From positions 310,001-374,000 of the forward strand of contig NZ_SMFK01000002.1 in NCBI RefSeq assembly GCF_004349355.1: DNA of 64,000 bases. Reading direction: 5' to 3'. Below the pieces are notes generated by a model that was not told the DNA's origin, searched no databases, and worked only from the letters and a program-made list of their open reading frames with translations. A program made the position numbers and the translations under genes. Below, piece by piece: positions 35,685 to 45,100 of the stretch; the stretch's first letter is position 1; each line of letters opens with the position of its first letter. Origin of the DNA: Flavobacterium cellulosilyticum. GTDB lineage: Bacteria; Bacteroidota; Bacteroidia; Flavobacteriales; Flavobacteriaceae.

Positions 35685-36083
35685 ATGAAAGCAATTACAA
35701 CAATTATCACAATCATGCTATTATTCTTGTCAAATGACAAAATACAAGCCCAGGATTTAACAGATACAAAAAGTTTATTAAAAAGCAAAATATGGGTATT
35801 GAACGAAGCTTTAAAAATAACGATGCGTTTTACCGACACCGAAATTATTTTTTATATTAATGATGAGTTTTTTGGTTCACAAAAATATCATTTGTCGGAC
35901 AAAAACTGTATTGATGCCTCTTATGACCCTGCAAAAGTAGGTTTGGTAGATGCTGGAAATTATATTTTTTATGAAAAAGATAAATGTTCTTTTATTGTGT
36001 TTATAAATCCGTCAGAATTTAAGATGGGAACTTATTATAGTCCAACAAGATCAGAATGGACAGTAATTATTGCAAAACCTTGA
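35685..36083 (+). CDS. Small exported two-Cys protein C (putative immunity, paralogue)
   Basis: 132 residues; signal peptide LFLSNDKIQAQD. Both Cys are present (DKNCIDAS, KCSFIVF). It differs from A mainly at the C-terminus (FKMGTYYSPTRSEWTVII). It is transcribed with the tandem row; the 37-bp gap to the preceding gene has no terminator-like hairpin. Confidence 0.62.
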   Translation: MKAITTIITIMLLFLSNDKIQAQDLTDTKSLLKSKIWVLNEALKITMRFTDTEIIFYINDEFFGSQKYHLSDKNCIDASYDPAKVGLVDAGNYIFYEKDKCSFIVFINPSEFKMGTYYSPTRSEWTVIIAKP

Positions 36084-36121
36084 TTATTTGAGGTTTGTTG
36101 AAATAGTAAACGACAAAAAAT

Positions 36122-36385
36122 ATGAAAGCAATTACAACAATTATCACAATCATGCTATTGTTCTTGTCAAATGACAAAGTACAAGCCCAGGATTTAACAG
36201 ATACAAAAAGTTTATTAAAAAGCAAAACATGGGTAATAAACGAAGCTTTAAAAATAACGATGCGCGTTACCGACACCGAAATTATTTTATATATAGATAA
36301 TGAATTCGTGGGTTCAGTAAAATACCATTTATCGGACAAAAACTGTATGGATGCCTCTGGCTCACTTTGTCAGTTTGGTTGTTAG
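36122..36385 (+). pseudogene. Small exported two-Cys protein D, truncated paralogue
   Basis: It agrees with A and C up to DKNCMDAS and then, by a deletion, runs into unrelated sequence and stops after 87 codons (GSLCQFGC). The second half including the second Cys of the family is lost. It marks the end of the toxin-immunity-like array; a GGCTGGCGCGAGC palindrome follows near 36422. Confidence 0.65.
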
Positions 36386-36472
36386 TTTAAATTTACGAAT
36401 AATTTATTATGCAAATCTAAAGGCTGGCGCGAGCAAAAATGACGGCAATTTATGATGAAATTTAAAATCAAT

Positions 36473-37492
36473 TTAGTACTTACTCAATTTTGCATTTAGC
36501 ATAAATTCTTCTACTTTATCCACCATATTAGCACTTCCGCAGAAGAAAGGGCATCTTTCGTGTAGTTCGGTTGGAACGATTTCCATAATTCTCGAAAATC
36601 CGTCTGAGGCTTTTCCGCCAGCTTGTTCCGTTATGAACGCCATTGGGTTGCATTCGTATAAAAGGCGCAATTTTCCTTTAGGTGATTTGGCACTTGTAGG
36701 ATACAAATAAATACCTCCTTTTATCAAATTTCGGTGAATGTCTGGCGCCAAACTTCCAATATATCTTGAAGTGTAAGGTCTGTCGCCCTCTTCTGTTTGG
36801 CAATATTTGATATAGTCTTTGATTCCTCTTGGAAAATGAATATAATTTCCTTCATTAACAGAATAGACCGTTCCGTCAATAGGGAATTTCATCTTTGGAT
36901 GCGACAAATAGAAAGTTCCAATAGCAGGATTCAAAGTGAAACCATTTACACCGTGCCCTGTGGTATAGACTAGAATCGTTGATGTTCCGTAAAGTACATA
37001 ACCAGCAGCGACTTGAGCAGTTCCGGGTTGCAAAAAATCTTCCTTAGTTACAGGAGTTCCCACTTCGGAGATTCTTCTGTAAACCGAAAAAATGGTTCCA
37101 ACAGATGCATTTACATCAATGTTAGAAGAACCGTCCAAGGGATCCATCAATATTACATATTTATTATTATTTCCTTCATCGTTCCCTTGTACGGTAATAA
37201 AATCGTCGTTTTCTTCTGAAACAATACCGCAAACAATTTCTCGATTAATTAAGGTTTTAATAAAAACTTCATTGGAATAAACATCTAGTTTTTGTTGGTC
37301 TTCGCCTTGAACATTTTTTTCGCCAACACCACCAATGATGTCAACTAATCCTGCCTTGTTTACTTTGTAACTGACCACTTTTGCAGCCAATTTGATAGAG
37401 TTGAAGATGCGTGACAACTCACCCGACGAGTATTGAAATTCCTTTTGGTTTTCAATGATAAATTCCCCTAAAGTTAGGTTGTTTTCTTTCAT
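36473..37492 (-). CDS. fbp: Fructose-1,6-bisphosphatase, class I
   Basis: 339 residues, the usual length. It dephosphorylates fructose 1,6-bisphosphate in gluconeogenesis, in the cytoplasm. The metal and substrate motif is [10 protein letters not shown] at about residues 115-124, with the upstream acidic site VSEENDDF and the phosphate-binding region [14 protein letters not shown] with a Lys/Tyr-rich stretch [24 protein letters not shown] (shortened: [11 protein letters not shown]). A core gene, needed when growing on alginate-derived pyruvate and triose; no link to the array next door. Confidence 0.95.
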   Translation of the reverse strand: MKENNLTLGEFIIENQKEFQYSSGELSRIFNSIKLAAKVVSYKVNKAGLVDIIGGVGEKNVQGEDQQKLDVYSNEVFIKTLINREIVCGIVSEENDDFITVQGNDEGNNNKYVILMDPLDGSSNIDVNASVGTIFSVYRRISEVGTPVTKEDFLQPGTAQVAAGYVLYGTSTILVYTTGHGVNGFTLNPAIGTFYLSHPKMKFPIDGTVYSVNEGNYIHFPRGIKDYIKYCQTEEGDRPYTSRYIGSLAPDIHRNLIKGGIYLYPTSAKSPKGKLRLLYECNPMAFITEQAGGKASDGFSRIMEIVPTELHERCPFFCGSANMVDKVEEFMLNAKLSKY

Positions 37493-37523
37493 TTTGAATT
37501 GGTCTTAGAGTAGTTAGTTTGTT

Positions 37524-37935
37524 TTATTTTTTGATATATTTTACAATATCTAGTTTTGTTTTTTTCAATTCTTCTACGGCAATTTTGTTTACTTGGGTGG
37601 CTCCTTTTATGCCAAGATGCGTGTCATCGGCTTTATCTTCCCTGTAATAAGGAATTTCACTAGCCTTGAAATGCAAATGTTATTGTTTTGATTTCTCTGG
37701 ACCATACGATTACTCTAATAATTCAGTATAATATTCCATATCGATGAAGGGAACGTTGAATTCTTGGGCTACCAAGCGAACTTCCATAGTATATTCGCGG
37801 AGAGTACTTATCAAAACACCTTTTTCATTGAAATTTAGTCAAAACCAAACTTGGATGTGTTTGTGATTTTACATTTATATATAAAAATGTCAAAAGTATA
37901 ATTAGTACTATCCTTGCTTTATTAATTGTGTTCAT
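37524..37935 (-). pseudogene. Rhamnogalacturonan acetylesterase-like (SGNH hydrolase), internally deleted
   Basis: From the ATG at 37935 a signal peptide can be read (MNTINKARIVLIILLTFL...NVKSQTHPS) and then a stop. Almost immediately the C-terminal third of an SGNH esterase begins in another frame: STLREYTMEVRLVAQEFNVPFIDMEYYTELL, a stop, then SYGPEKSKQ, HLHFKASEIPYYREDKADDTHLG (catalytic Asp-x-x-His: DDTHL), and the end KLDIVKYIKK. The middle with the catalytic Ser is gone, and at least two further frame or stop defects exist. A double-palindrome operator lies 126 bp upstream, so this was probably once in the same regulon as the alginate lyases. Confidence 0.75.
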
Positions 37936-38379
37936 AATTTATTTTATAATTTCCTTCTTGTGAAATAATTCTCCAAACTTTAGTTTCCATTTTTATCTTG
38001 ACTAAAGTCTTTTTATTATGTTGTAGTTCTCGACTATTACCAATCATTCAAAAAAAAAATATTGGTTAACCAGTTTGGTTCTCCAAATATATTGTTTATT
38101 ATTAAGACAAAAAATAAAAAAGGCCTTTTTTATTTTTTTTTTTTGAAAAAATGTAAAATAAAAAGAGAATATTCTTTGAGTATATTTTTAAAAAATTTGT
38201 TTAGTAGGAACAAATAAAAATGAATAAAAAACTATAGTAAACGATATAAATTAGAAATAAAACTTAATTTCTGGACTTTAAATATAAGTCAAATCAAATA
38301 TTAGAAATTCTTACACGATAAATATTGACATTTTCTTACAAGAATAATTGAACAATTTATTAAAAAAAGACACTATTTA
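37936..38379. other. Intergenic region with operator, between esterase pseudogene and IS5-type element
   Basis: 444 bp, very AT-rich. It contains the operator at 38061-38090. I see no coding frame of note and no RNA structure that I can support in the rest. Confidence 0.5.
38061..38090 (-). promoter_or_regulatory. Candidate operator: TTGGTTAACCAG / TTTGGTTCTCCAAA
   Basis: Double palindrome, oriented toward the esterase pseudogene. Read on the minus strand it starts AACAATATATTTGGAGAACC, the same 20 bases found at 10892-10911 on the plus strand before the orphan ATG at 10990. The identity beyond the palindromes suggests common descent of two promoter regions. Confidence 0.6.
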
Positions 38380-39083
38380 TTTAGTAACTGTTTAAATTTT
38401 ATTTTTAAAGCCTGTTTATCATCAATTTGAGTATTGCAAGTTGTATAATTGCTTCGCTAGTTTTGTGTGATATTCAAAATTTGTGCTCAATCTTCTGTAA
38501 CTTTCAAACCAAGAGAAAATTACTTTCTACTATCGATCTTTTTGGAAGTATTTTAAATTTTTCTTCTTTGTCAGTTCTTAAAACTACTTCTAGCAAGAAA
38601 TTCAAATTATTCTTTACATTATCAATTAGCTCTCCTCTGTAACCTCCATCATCAAAGATCTTTACAAGTCTATAAAACTGCCCTTTTAATTTTTCAAGAA
38701 CTTCAAAAGCAGCCTTGCTATCGTGCCTATTTGCAGCGTGAACTACAACTAATAATAATAAGCCCAAAGTATCCACTACAATATGTCTTTTTCTTCCTTT
38801 TACTTTTTTACCTCCATCAAAACTCCTATTTCCACACCTTTTCGGGTTGTTTTAACAGACAGACTATCAATAATTCCTACGCTTGGAGTTTCCTTTTTTT
38901 TGTGCTTCTTTCTAACTTTTTCTCTAATAACTTCGTGGATAAAATCTATAGTTCCATTATTTTTCCATTTCGTAAAAAAGTAATAAACTAACTCCCATTT
39001 AGGGAAATCTTTTGGAAGTATTCTCCATTGGCAACCTGTCTTAACCAAATAAAATTTAGCATTGAAAATCACTCTTAAACAAT

Positions 39084-40323
39084 CAGGACAAACGCACCAG
39101 TTTTTCATGAAAAAACCATATAATTAACTGAATATAAAGGATTTAATGCTTGTTTTACAATTAAAAATATTTTGTATTATACTGATAATAAGTATGTTAA
39201 ATGATATTTTATAACTAATAAATTAATTAAGATTTTTGAGCAATTAGAAGATAATAGACGTAGTTTAAGCAAGCTTCACAACTTAAATGACATCCTTGTT
39301 ATGGCAATAATTGCGGTAATTTGTGTGGCAGATTCGTGGAATGATATTCAAGAGTATTGTCTTGCAAAAGGGGAATGGCTTTCAAAATTTTTGAAATTGC
39401 AGAATGGAATTCCATCGCACGATACTTTTAACAGAGTTGTTAGTAGTATTGATAGTCAGTCTTTTGAAAAGTATTTTATAGAATGGGTAAGCACTTTGAT
39501 TACTTTAACAGGACAAAAAGAAATCATTAATATTGATGGGAAAACTATTCGAGGTGCAAAGCAACACGGGAAAAAATCTCCAATTCATATGGTAAGCGCT
39601 TGGGCTTGTGAAAATAATTTGGTTTTAGGTCAAATAAAAGTCAATGAAAAATCAAACGAAATTACGACGATTCCAGAATTACTAGAAATATTAAGCCTAG
39701 AAAATAGTATCATAACCATTGATGCGATGGGCTGCCAGAAGGAAATCGTATCGAAGATAATAGAACAAAAAGCAGATTATGGGTTAGCTGTCAAAGAAAA
39801 TCAAGCGCAACTCTTTGAAAATATTGAAGATGAGTTTAGATTTTCCAATGAAATAAAAACTTCGCAGGATGTAGATTGTGGGCACGGAAGAATTGAAACT
39901 CGTAAATGCAGTGTGATAAGCAACTTTATGCACATTGAAAATCAAAACAAGTGGAAAAATTTCAGGACCATTATACGAATAGAAAGTACTCGAGAATTTA
40001 AAAATAGAGATAAACCACAGGAGAATGCTGTGCGATATTATATTGCAAGTTTGAATGCAAAAGCAGCAGAATTTCAACATATTATTCGCTCCCATTGGTC
40101 GAAAATAAATTACATTGGACACTAGACGTTGCTTTTTTAGAAGATCAGAGTAGAAAACGAGACCAGAGTGCTGCCCAAAATTTCTCCGTACTCAATAAAA
40201 TAGATCTTAATTTATTAAAAAATGATAAAACAACGAAGGTTGGTATCAAAGGAAAAAGGAAGAAAGCAGGTTGGGATAACGATTATCTCGAATATCTAAT
40301 CAAATGATGATGCGTTTGCCCTG
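39084..40323 (+). mobile_element. ISAs1-family element inserted into the IS5-type transposase
   Basis: It begins with CAGGACAAACGCACCA and ends with TGATGCGTTTGCCCTG, an imperfect inverted repeat. The 10-bp target CTTAAACAAT stands on both sides (39074-39083 and 40324-40333). Length 1240 bp. Excising the element plus one target copy restores the reading frame of the IS5-type transposase at this point, which proves the insertion site. Confidence 0.88.
39211..40307 (+). pseudogene. ISAs1-family transposase (H-repeat type), inactivated
   Basis: The frame is open from a TGA near 39209: LIKIFEQLEDNRRSLSKL, then AIIAVICVADSWNDIQEY, GIPSHDTFNRVVSSID, INIDGKTIRGAKQHG, and AMGCQKEIVSKIIEQKADY. No start codon is left before ATG 39301. 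Near 40097 bases are missing in HWSVENKLHWTLDVAF (shown by HWSK on one side and ENKLHWTLD on the other), so the frame shifts and stops at 40125. The rest reads to 40307. A start defect plus a frameshift make it inactive. Confidence 0.82.
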
Positions 40324-40573
40324 CTTAAACAATACTTTCTTTTACGTTTATCCTCTAAAATGTTTAATATTGTTTTCCATTGACTTTCAAAGAGATTTGT
40401 TGAATATTTTTTTATTTTATGTGGTTGATAACCAAAAAATTACAAAAATTTATTGATTTAACAAACTGATAATCAAGATCTTATTTGTTTAGTTTTAAAA
40501 TTTAAACAGTTACTAAATGTTTCCCTGTTTTTTTTGTAAATTTGCTATTGATTTACAAGGAATTTTATTGAAA

Positions 40574-40666
40574 ATGAATGCAATTAGCACCATTACTAAA
40601 TCGTTACCGATAGTATTTTATGAATCGTGTAAACTACTCTTAATTAGCCACTTTCGGATTTATTAA
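40574..40666 (+). CDS. Possible 30-residue small ORF
   Basis: An ATG frame (MNAISTITKSLPIVFYESCK and ten more residues) behind TAAATTTG, which fits the Bacteroidota -7 consensus TAnnTTTG, at about 40535. It lies between the IS5-type end and the gltD terminator. It may be a small gene, the start of a gene cut by rearrangement, or chance. Confidence 0.25.
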   Translation: MNAISTITKSLPIVFYESCKLLLISHFRIY

Positions 40667-40680
40667 TCTTTTTAAACAAA

Positions 40681-40710
40681 AAAAAGGCCTTGATTTTATC
40701 AAGGCCTTTT
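40681..40710. terminator. Rho-independent terminator of gltBD
   Basis: AAAAGGCCTTGAT and ATCAAGGCCTTTT form a perfect stem with a tiny loop, just after the gltD stop (minus strand). Confidence 0.88.
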
Positions 40711-40731
40711 AAGAAAAAATTTAATTTGATA

Positions 40732-42192
40732 TTATAATCCAGGTAAATCACCACCTTCTTTAGTTGGAAGGTCTGAAGAACCCATTAAGTAAATGTCAAC
40801 TTGTCTAGCAGCTTCTCTACCTTCAGAGATTGCCCAAACAATTAATGATTGTCCACGACGCATATCGCCAGCAGTAAAAATATTTGGAATGTTAGTTTGG
40901 TATTTACCATATTCCGCTTTATAATTGCTTCTGAAATCCAATTCTAACCCTAACTGGCTACTTATAGTTTTTTCAGGACCAGTAAACCCTAAGGCTAATA
41001 AAGCCAAATCACAAGGCCATATTTTTTCGGTACCTTCCACTTCAATTAATTCAGGGCGTTGTCCCGGAACTAATTTCCATTCTACATTTATAGTTTTAAG
41101 AGCAGTTAATTTACCATTGGCATCTTTGATGAATTCTTTGGTATTAATCAACCAGTTTCTCTCACAACCTTCTTTATGTGAAGAAGAAGTTTTTAACTGT
41201 AAAGGCCAAAAAGGCCAAGGAGTAGTTTCACTTCTTCCTACTGGAGGTTTTGGCATAATTTCGAAGTTTGTAACTGATTTTGCACCGTGACGGTTAGATG
41301 TACCTACACAGTCAGAACCAGTATCTCCACCACCTATTACGATAACATCTTTTCCAGTTGCTAGTACTTGATTCTCTACTTTTTGACCAAAAACAACTTT
41401 GGTTTGTTGGGTTAAGAAATCCATTGCTTGAACCACTCCATCTGCATCAGCACCTGGAGTTGGTAAGCCTCTTCTTTCTGTAGCTCCACCGCAAAGAACA
41501 ATTGAATCAAATGCTTTTAAATCGTTGATATCGTAGTTTACACCAACATTGGTATTTGTTTTAAAAGTGATTCCTTCTAATTCTAATATCGCTAAACGAC
41601 GGTCAATAATTCCTTTTTCTAATTTGAAATTTGGAATTCCATATCGTAACAATCCTCCGATAGCATCATCTCTTTCGAATACAGTAACTAAGTGTCCTGC
41701 TCTATTTAATTGTTGTGCTGCAGCTAATCCAGCTGGTCCTGAACCTACAACAGCAACAGATTTACCTGTTCTTGTTTTTGGAGGTTGCGGTTTGATCCAT
41801 CCTTCTGCGAATGCACGTTCAACAATGCTTTTTTCAAGATTTTCAATAGAAACGGGCTCTTCAATAAGTCCTAATACACATGATTTTTCGCATGGAGCTG
41901 GACACAAACGACCAGTAAATTCTGGAAAATTATTTGTAGAATGTAATATCCAAGACGCTTTTTGCCATTCACCTTGGTGAACCATATGATTGAAATCGGG
42001 TATCAAATTGCCAAGAGGACATCCACTATGACAAAAAGGAATACCACAATCCATGCAGCGAGATCCTTGTTTTGTAATTTCAGCTTCACTTAATGGTACT
42101 GTAAATTCATTATAATTTACTACACGTTGTTTTACATCTGTGTATGATTCATCTTTTCTTTCGAATTCTTTAAAACCTGTAACTTTTCCCAT
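40732..42192 (-). CDS. gltD: Glutamate synthase (NADPH) small subunit
   Basis: 486 residues. It passes electrons from NADPH through FAD and 4Fe-4S clusters to the large subunit GltB, to make two glutamates from glutamine and 2-oxoglutarate in the cytoplasm. N-terminal Cys motifs for the clusters are CMDCGIPFCHSGCPLGN and CPAPCEKSCVLG. The FAD-binding motif is VVGSGPAGLAAAQQLNRAG (about residue 148), and the NADPH-binding motif is VIVIGGGDTGSDCVG (about residue 285). It is 4 bp downstream of gltB and so translationally linked. Confidence 0.96.
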   Translation of the reverse strand: MGKVTGFKEFERKDESYTDVKQRVVNYNEFTVPLSEAEITKQGSRCMDCGIPFCHSGCPLGNLIPDFNHMVHQGEWQKASWILHSTNNFPEFTGRLCPAPCEKSCVLGLIEEPVSIENLEKSIVERAFAEGWIKPQPPKTRTGKSVAVVGSGPAGLAAAQQLNRAGHLVTVFERDDAIGGLLRYGIPNFKLEKGIIDRRLAILELEGITFKTNTNVGVNYDINDLKAFDSIVLCGGATERRGLPTPGADADGVVQAMDFLTQQTKVVFGQKVENQVLATGKDVIVIGGGDTGSDCVGTSNRHGAKSVTNFEIMPKPPVGRSETTPWPFWPLQLKTSSSHKEGCERNWLINTKEFIKDANGKLTALKTINVEWKLVPGQRPELIEVEGTEKIWPCDLALLALGFTGPEKTISSQLGLELDFRSNYKAEYGKYQTNIPNIFTAGDMRRGQSLIVWAISEGREAARQVDIYLMGSSDLPTKEGGDLPGL

Positions 42193-42196
42193 TGTA

Positions 42197-45100
42197 TTAT
42201 GCTGTTAATTCTTCAACCATTTGTTCTTCTGTTTCCAAACGTTTTAACGCTTTTTTGTACTCTGTAGGCATTATTTTCACAAAATTATTTAAGCTAGTTG
42301 TCCAGTTTGTTAGTAATTCAGTACCTCTAGTGCTTTTTGTATAGCGTACGTGTTTTTCAATCAAAGCTTTCAATTCATTAGCTTCTTCAGTTTCTATATC
42401 TTCAAATTCGATTGACTCTGTATTACATAATCCGTTTACGAATTTATTTTCAGGGTCATATATATATGCGATACCACCACTCATTCCTGCAGCAAAATTT
42501 CGTCCAGTTTTACCTAAAACAACAACTTTACCACCTGTCATATATTCGCAACCGTGATCTCCAACTCCTTCTACAACAGCAGTTGCCCCAGAGTTTCTAA
42601 CTGCAAAACGTTCTCCAGCAATTCCATTTATGTAAGCTTCTCCTTCAACTGCACCAAATAAACAAACGTTTCCAACAATTACGTTGTTTTCAGCAACGAA
42701 AGTAGCTTTTGCTGGTTTTTTGATGATTAATTTAGCTCCAGAAAGTCCTTTTCCTAAATAGTCATTTGTGTTTCCTTCAACGGTGAATGTTAATCCATGT
42801 GCGCTAAAAGCACCTAAACTTTGACCAGCAGAACCAGTGAAGTTTATATTCAAGGTATCTTCAGGTAATCCAAGGTAACCGTATATTTTAGATATTTCAT
42901 TACTTACAATAGCACCAACAGATCGGTTGGTATTGTTGATTGGGTAATGTAAAGTCATTTTTTCTTTTCTGTATATTGCACGATGAGAATCTTTCAAGAT
43001 TTGGAAATCAAGAACATTTTCTAAATTATGATCTTGTTTCTCTGTGTTTTTAACAATCATTTCACCATAGCCAGTAGGAGTGTGTAAGATTGAAGATAAG
43101 TCTAATCCTTTTGCTTTATAATGGGTAATGGCTTTATTGGAGTTAATTTTATGGGTTTGACCAATCATTTCATCCATAGTTCTAAAACCTAATTGAGCCA
43201 TAATACCTCTTAATTCTTCAGCAACATAAAAGAAGAAATTAATAACGTGTTCTGGAGTTCCTTTAAAGTTTTTACGCAAGGTTTTATCTTGAGTTGCGAT
43301 TCCAACAGGGCAAGTATTTAAATGACACTTACGCATCATGATACAACCTGATGCTACCAATGGAGCTGTTGCAAAACCAAATTCTTCTGCACCCAATAAA
43401 GCTGCAATTGCAACATCACGACCTGTTTTTAATTGACCGTCACATTCTACAACGATTCGACTTCTTAAGTTGTTTAAAACTAAAGTTTGTTGCGCTTCGG
43501 CTAATCCAAGTTCCCATGGTAAACCTGCGTGTTTTAATGATGTTAAAGGTGAAGCTCCTGTTCCACCATCATAACCTGCAATTAAAACAACATCTGCTTT
43601 TGCTTTAGATACACCAGCAGCAATTGTTCCAACACCTACTTCAGAAACTAATTTCACGTTAATACGTGCTTCTCTGTTGGCGTTTTTTAAGTCGAAAATT
43701 AATTGTGCTAAATCTTCAATGGAGTAAATATCATGGTGTGGTGGAGGAGAAATCAATCCTACGTATGGAGTTGAGTTTCTAGCTGAAGCTATCCAAGGCA
43801 ATACTTTTTCCCCAGGTAATTGTCCACCTTCTCCAGGTTTTGCACCTTGAGCCATTTTAATTTGAATTTCTTTTGCACTTGATAAATAGTGAGAAGTTAC
43901 TCCAAAACGTCCAGAAGCTACTTGTTTAATAGCAGAGTTACGACTGTCACCATTGATGTCTGGTTGAAAACGTTTTCTATCTTCACCCCCTTCACCAGAA
44001 TTCGATTTACCTCCAATTCGGTTCATAGCAATAGCTAAATTCTCATGTGCTTCTCTAGAAATAGACCCGTAAGACATCGCTCCTGTTTTGAAACGTTTTA
44101 CAATATCTGTCCATGGTTCCACTTCTTCTAATGGTATAGGATTTAAGTTGTCAAATTCGAACAATCCACGAATGGTCATTAAATTCTTGGCTTGATCATT
44201 TACAGCGTTTGCATATTCATCATAGCTAGTTTGATCACTTAGTCTTACTGCTTGTTGTAATTTTGCAATTGTTGTAGGATTGAACATATGGCGTTCTCCA
44301 TTACGTCTCCATCTATATTCCCCACCAATGTTTAAGCCTAATCGATTAGGTATTAAATTATCTGGATAAGCATATTTGTATCTTTCGGTAATTTCTTTTT
44401 CAATTTCATACAATCCAATACCTTGAATTCTAGAAGCGGTATATGGGAAATATTTTTCAACGAATTTAGAATTGAATCCAACAATCTCAAAAATTTGAGA
44501 ACCTCTGTACGAGTGTAAAGTAGAGATTCCAATTTTGTTCATGATTTTTAAAATACCTGAACCAATTGCTTTGTTGAAGTTGTGAACAGCTTTTTCTTCA
44601 TCTATACCGGTAATAAAACCTTCGCGAACTTGAACGCGGATGATTTCATTTACCATATAAGGATTAATGGCACTTGCACCATATCCAAACAAAGTAGCAA
44701 AATGATGGGGTTCACGTGGTTCAGCTGATTCAATAATAATATCAAAATAAGAACGCTTACGCAAACGGTTCATTTGATGATGAACATAAGAACAAGCTAA
44801 TAATGAAGGAATAGGAGCAAACTCCTTATTAACACCTCTATCGGATAAGATAATGATGTTGGTACCTCTTTCTAAAGCTTTCGTGATTTGGATAATAATA
44901 TCCTCCAAAGCATCTTCAAGTCCATTCAATCCTTTATCTTTTGGATACAATATTTCTATTGTTTCTGTTTTGAAATTATCGATTGAAATGTTTCTGATTT
45001 TTTCTAAATCATTATTAGAAATAACAGGATTTTGGATTCTTAATTTTCTGCATTGTTTGCTAGAAATATCAAAAATGTTACGGTCTTGTCCTAATGCTAA

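Larger units (their letters stand above)
38405..40415 (-). pseudogene. IS5-family transposase, split by ISAs1 and frameshifted
   Basis: The N-terminal piece is read from about 40415 (KKYSTNLFESQWKTILNIL...DKRKRKYCL; no ATG, the first codon is ATA). It joins across the ISAs1 insertion to RVIFNAKFYLVKTGCQWRIL, PKDFPKWELVYYFF and GIIDSLSVKTT. A frameshift then leads to FDGGKKVKGRKRHIVVDTLG and FDDGGYRGELIDNV. Further shifts near 38510 and 38450 interrupt FSWFESYRRLSTNFEYHTK and the end ILKLMINRL. It is inactive even without the insertion. Confidence 0.8.
38380..40517 (-). mobile_element. IS5-family element (with a nested ISAs1 element)
   Basis: Both ends carry a 22-bp perfect inverted repeat, TTTAGTAACTGTTTAAATTT plus TA (38380-38401 and, inverted, 40496-40517). 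Removing the inner ISAs1 element and one copy of its target duplication leaves about 890 bp, the right size for this family, with one transposase gene on the minus strand. The flanking duplication cannot be separated from the palindromic tips. Confidence 0.85.

Noticed and set aside
38776..38830. Programmed frameshift (A6G-like run) joining two frames of the IS5-type transposase
   Set aside because: Such frameshifting exists in related elements, but here the frame is already lost upstream of the A run and further shifts follow, so decay explains it.
40422..40437. Palindrome TGGTTGATAACCA, resembling the TTTGGTAAACCAAA operator
   Set aside because: It lies inside the IS5-type element just before its transposase frame, is a single unit, and lacks the doubled arrangement of the four accepted sites.
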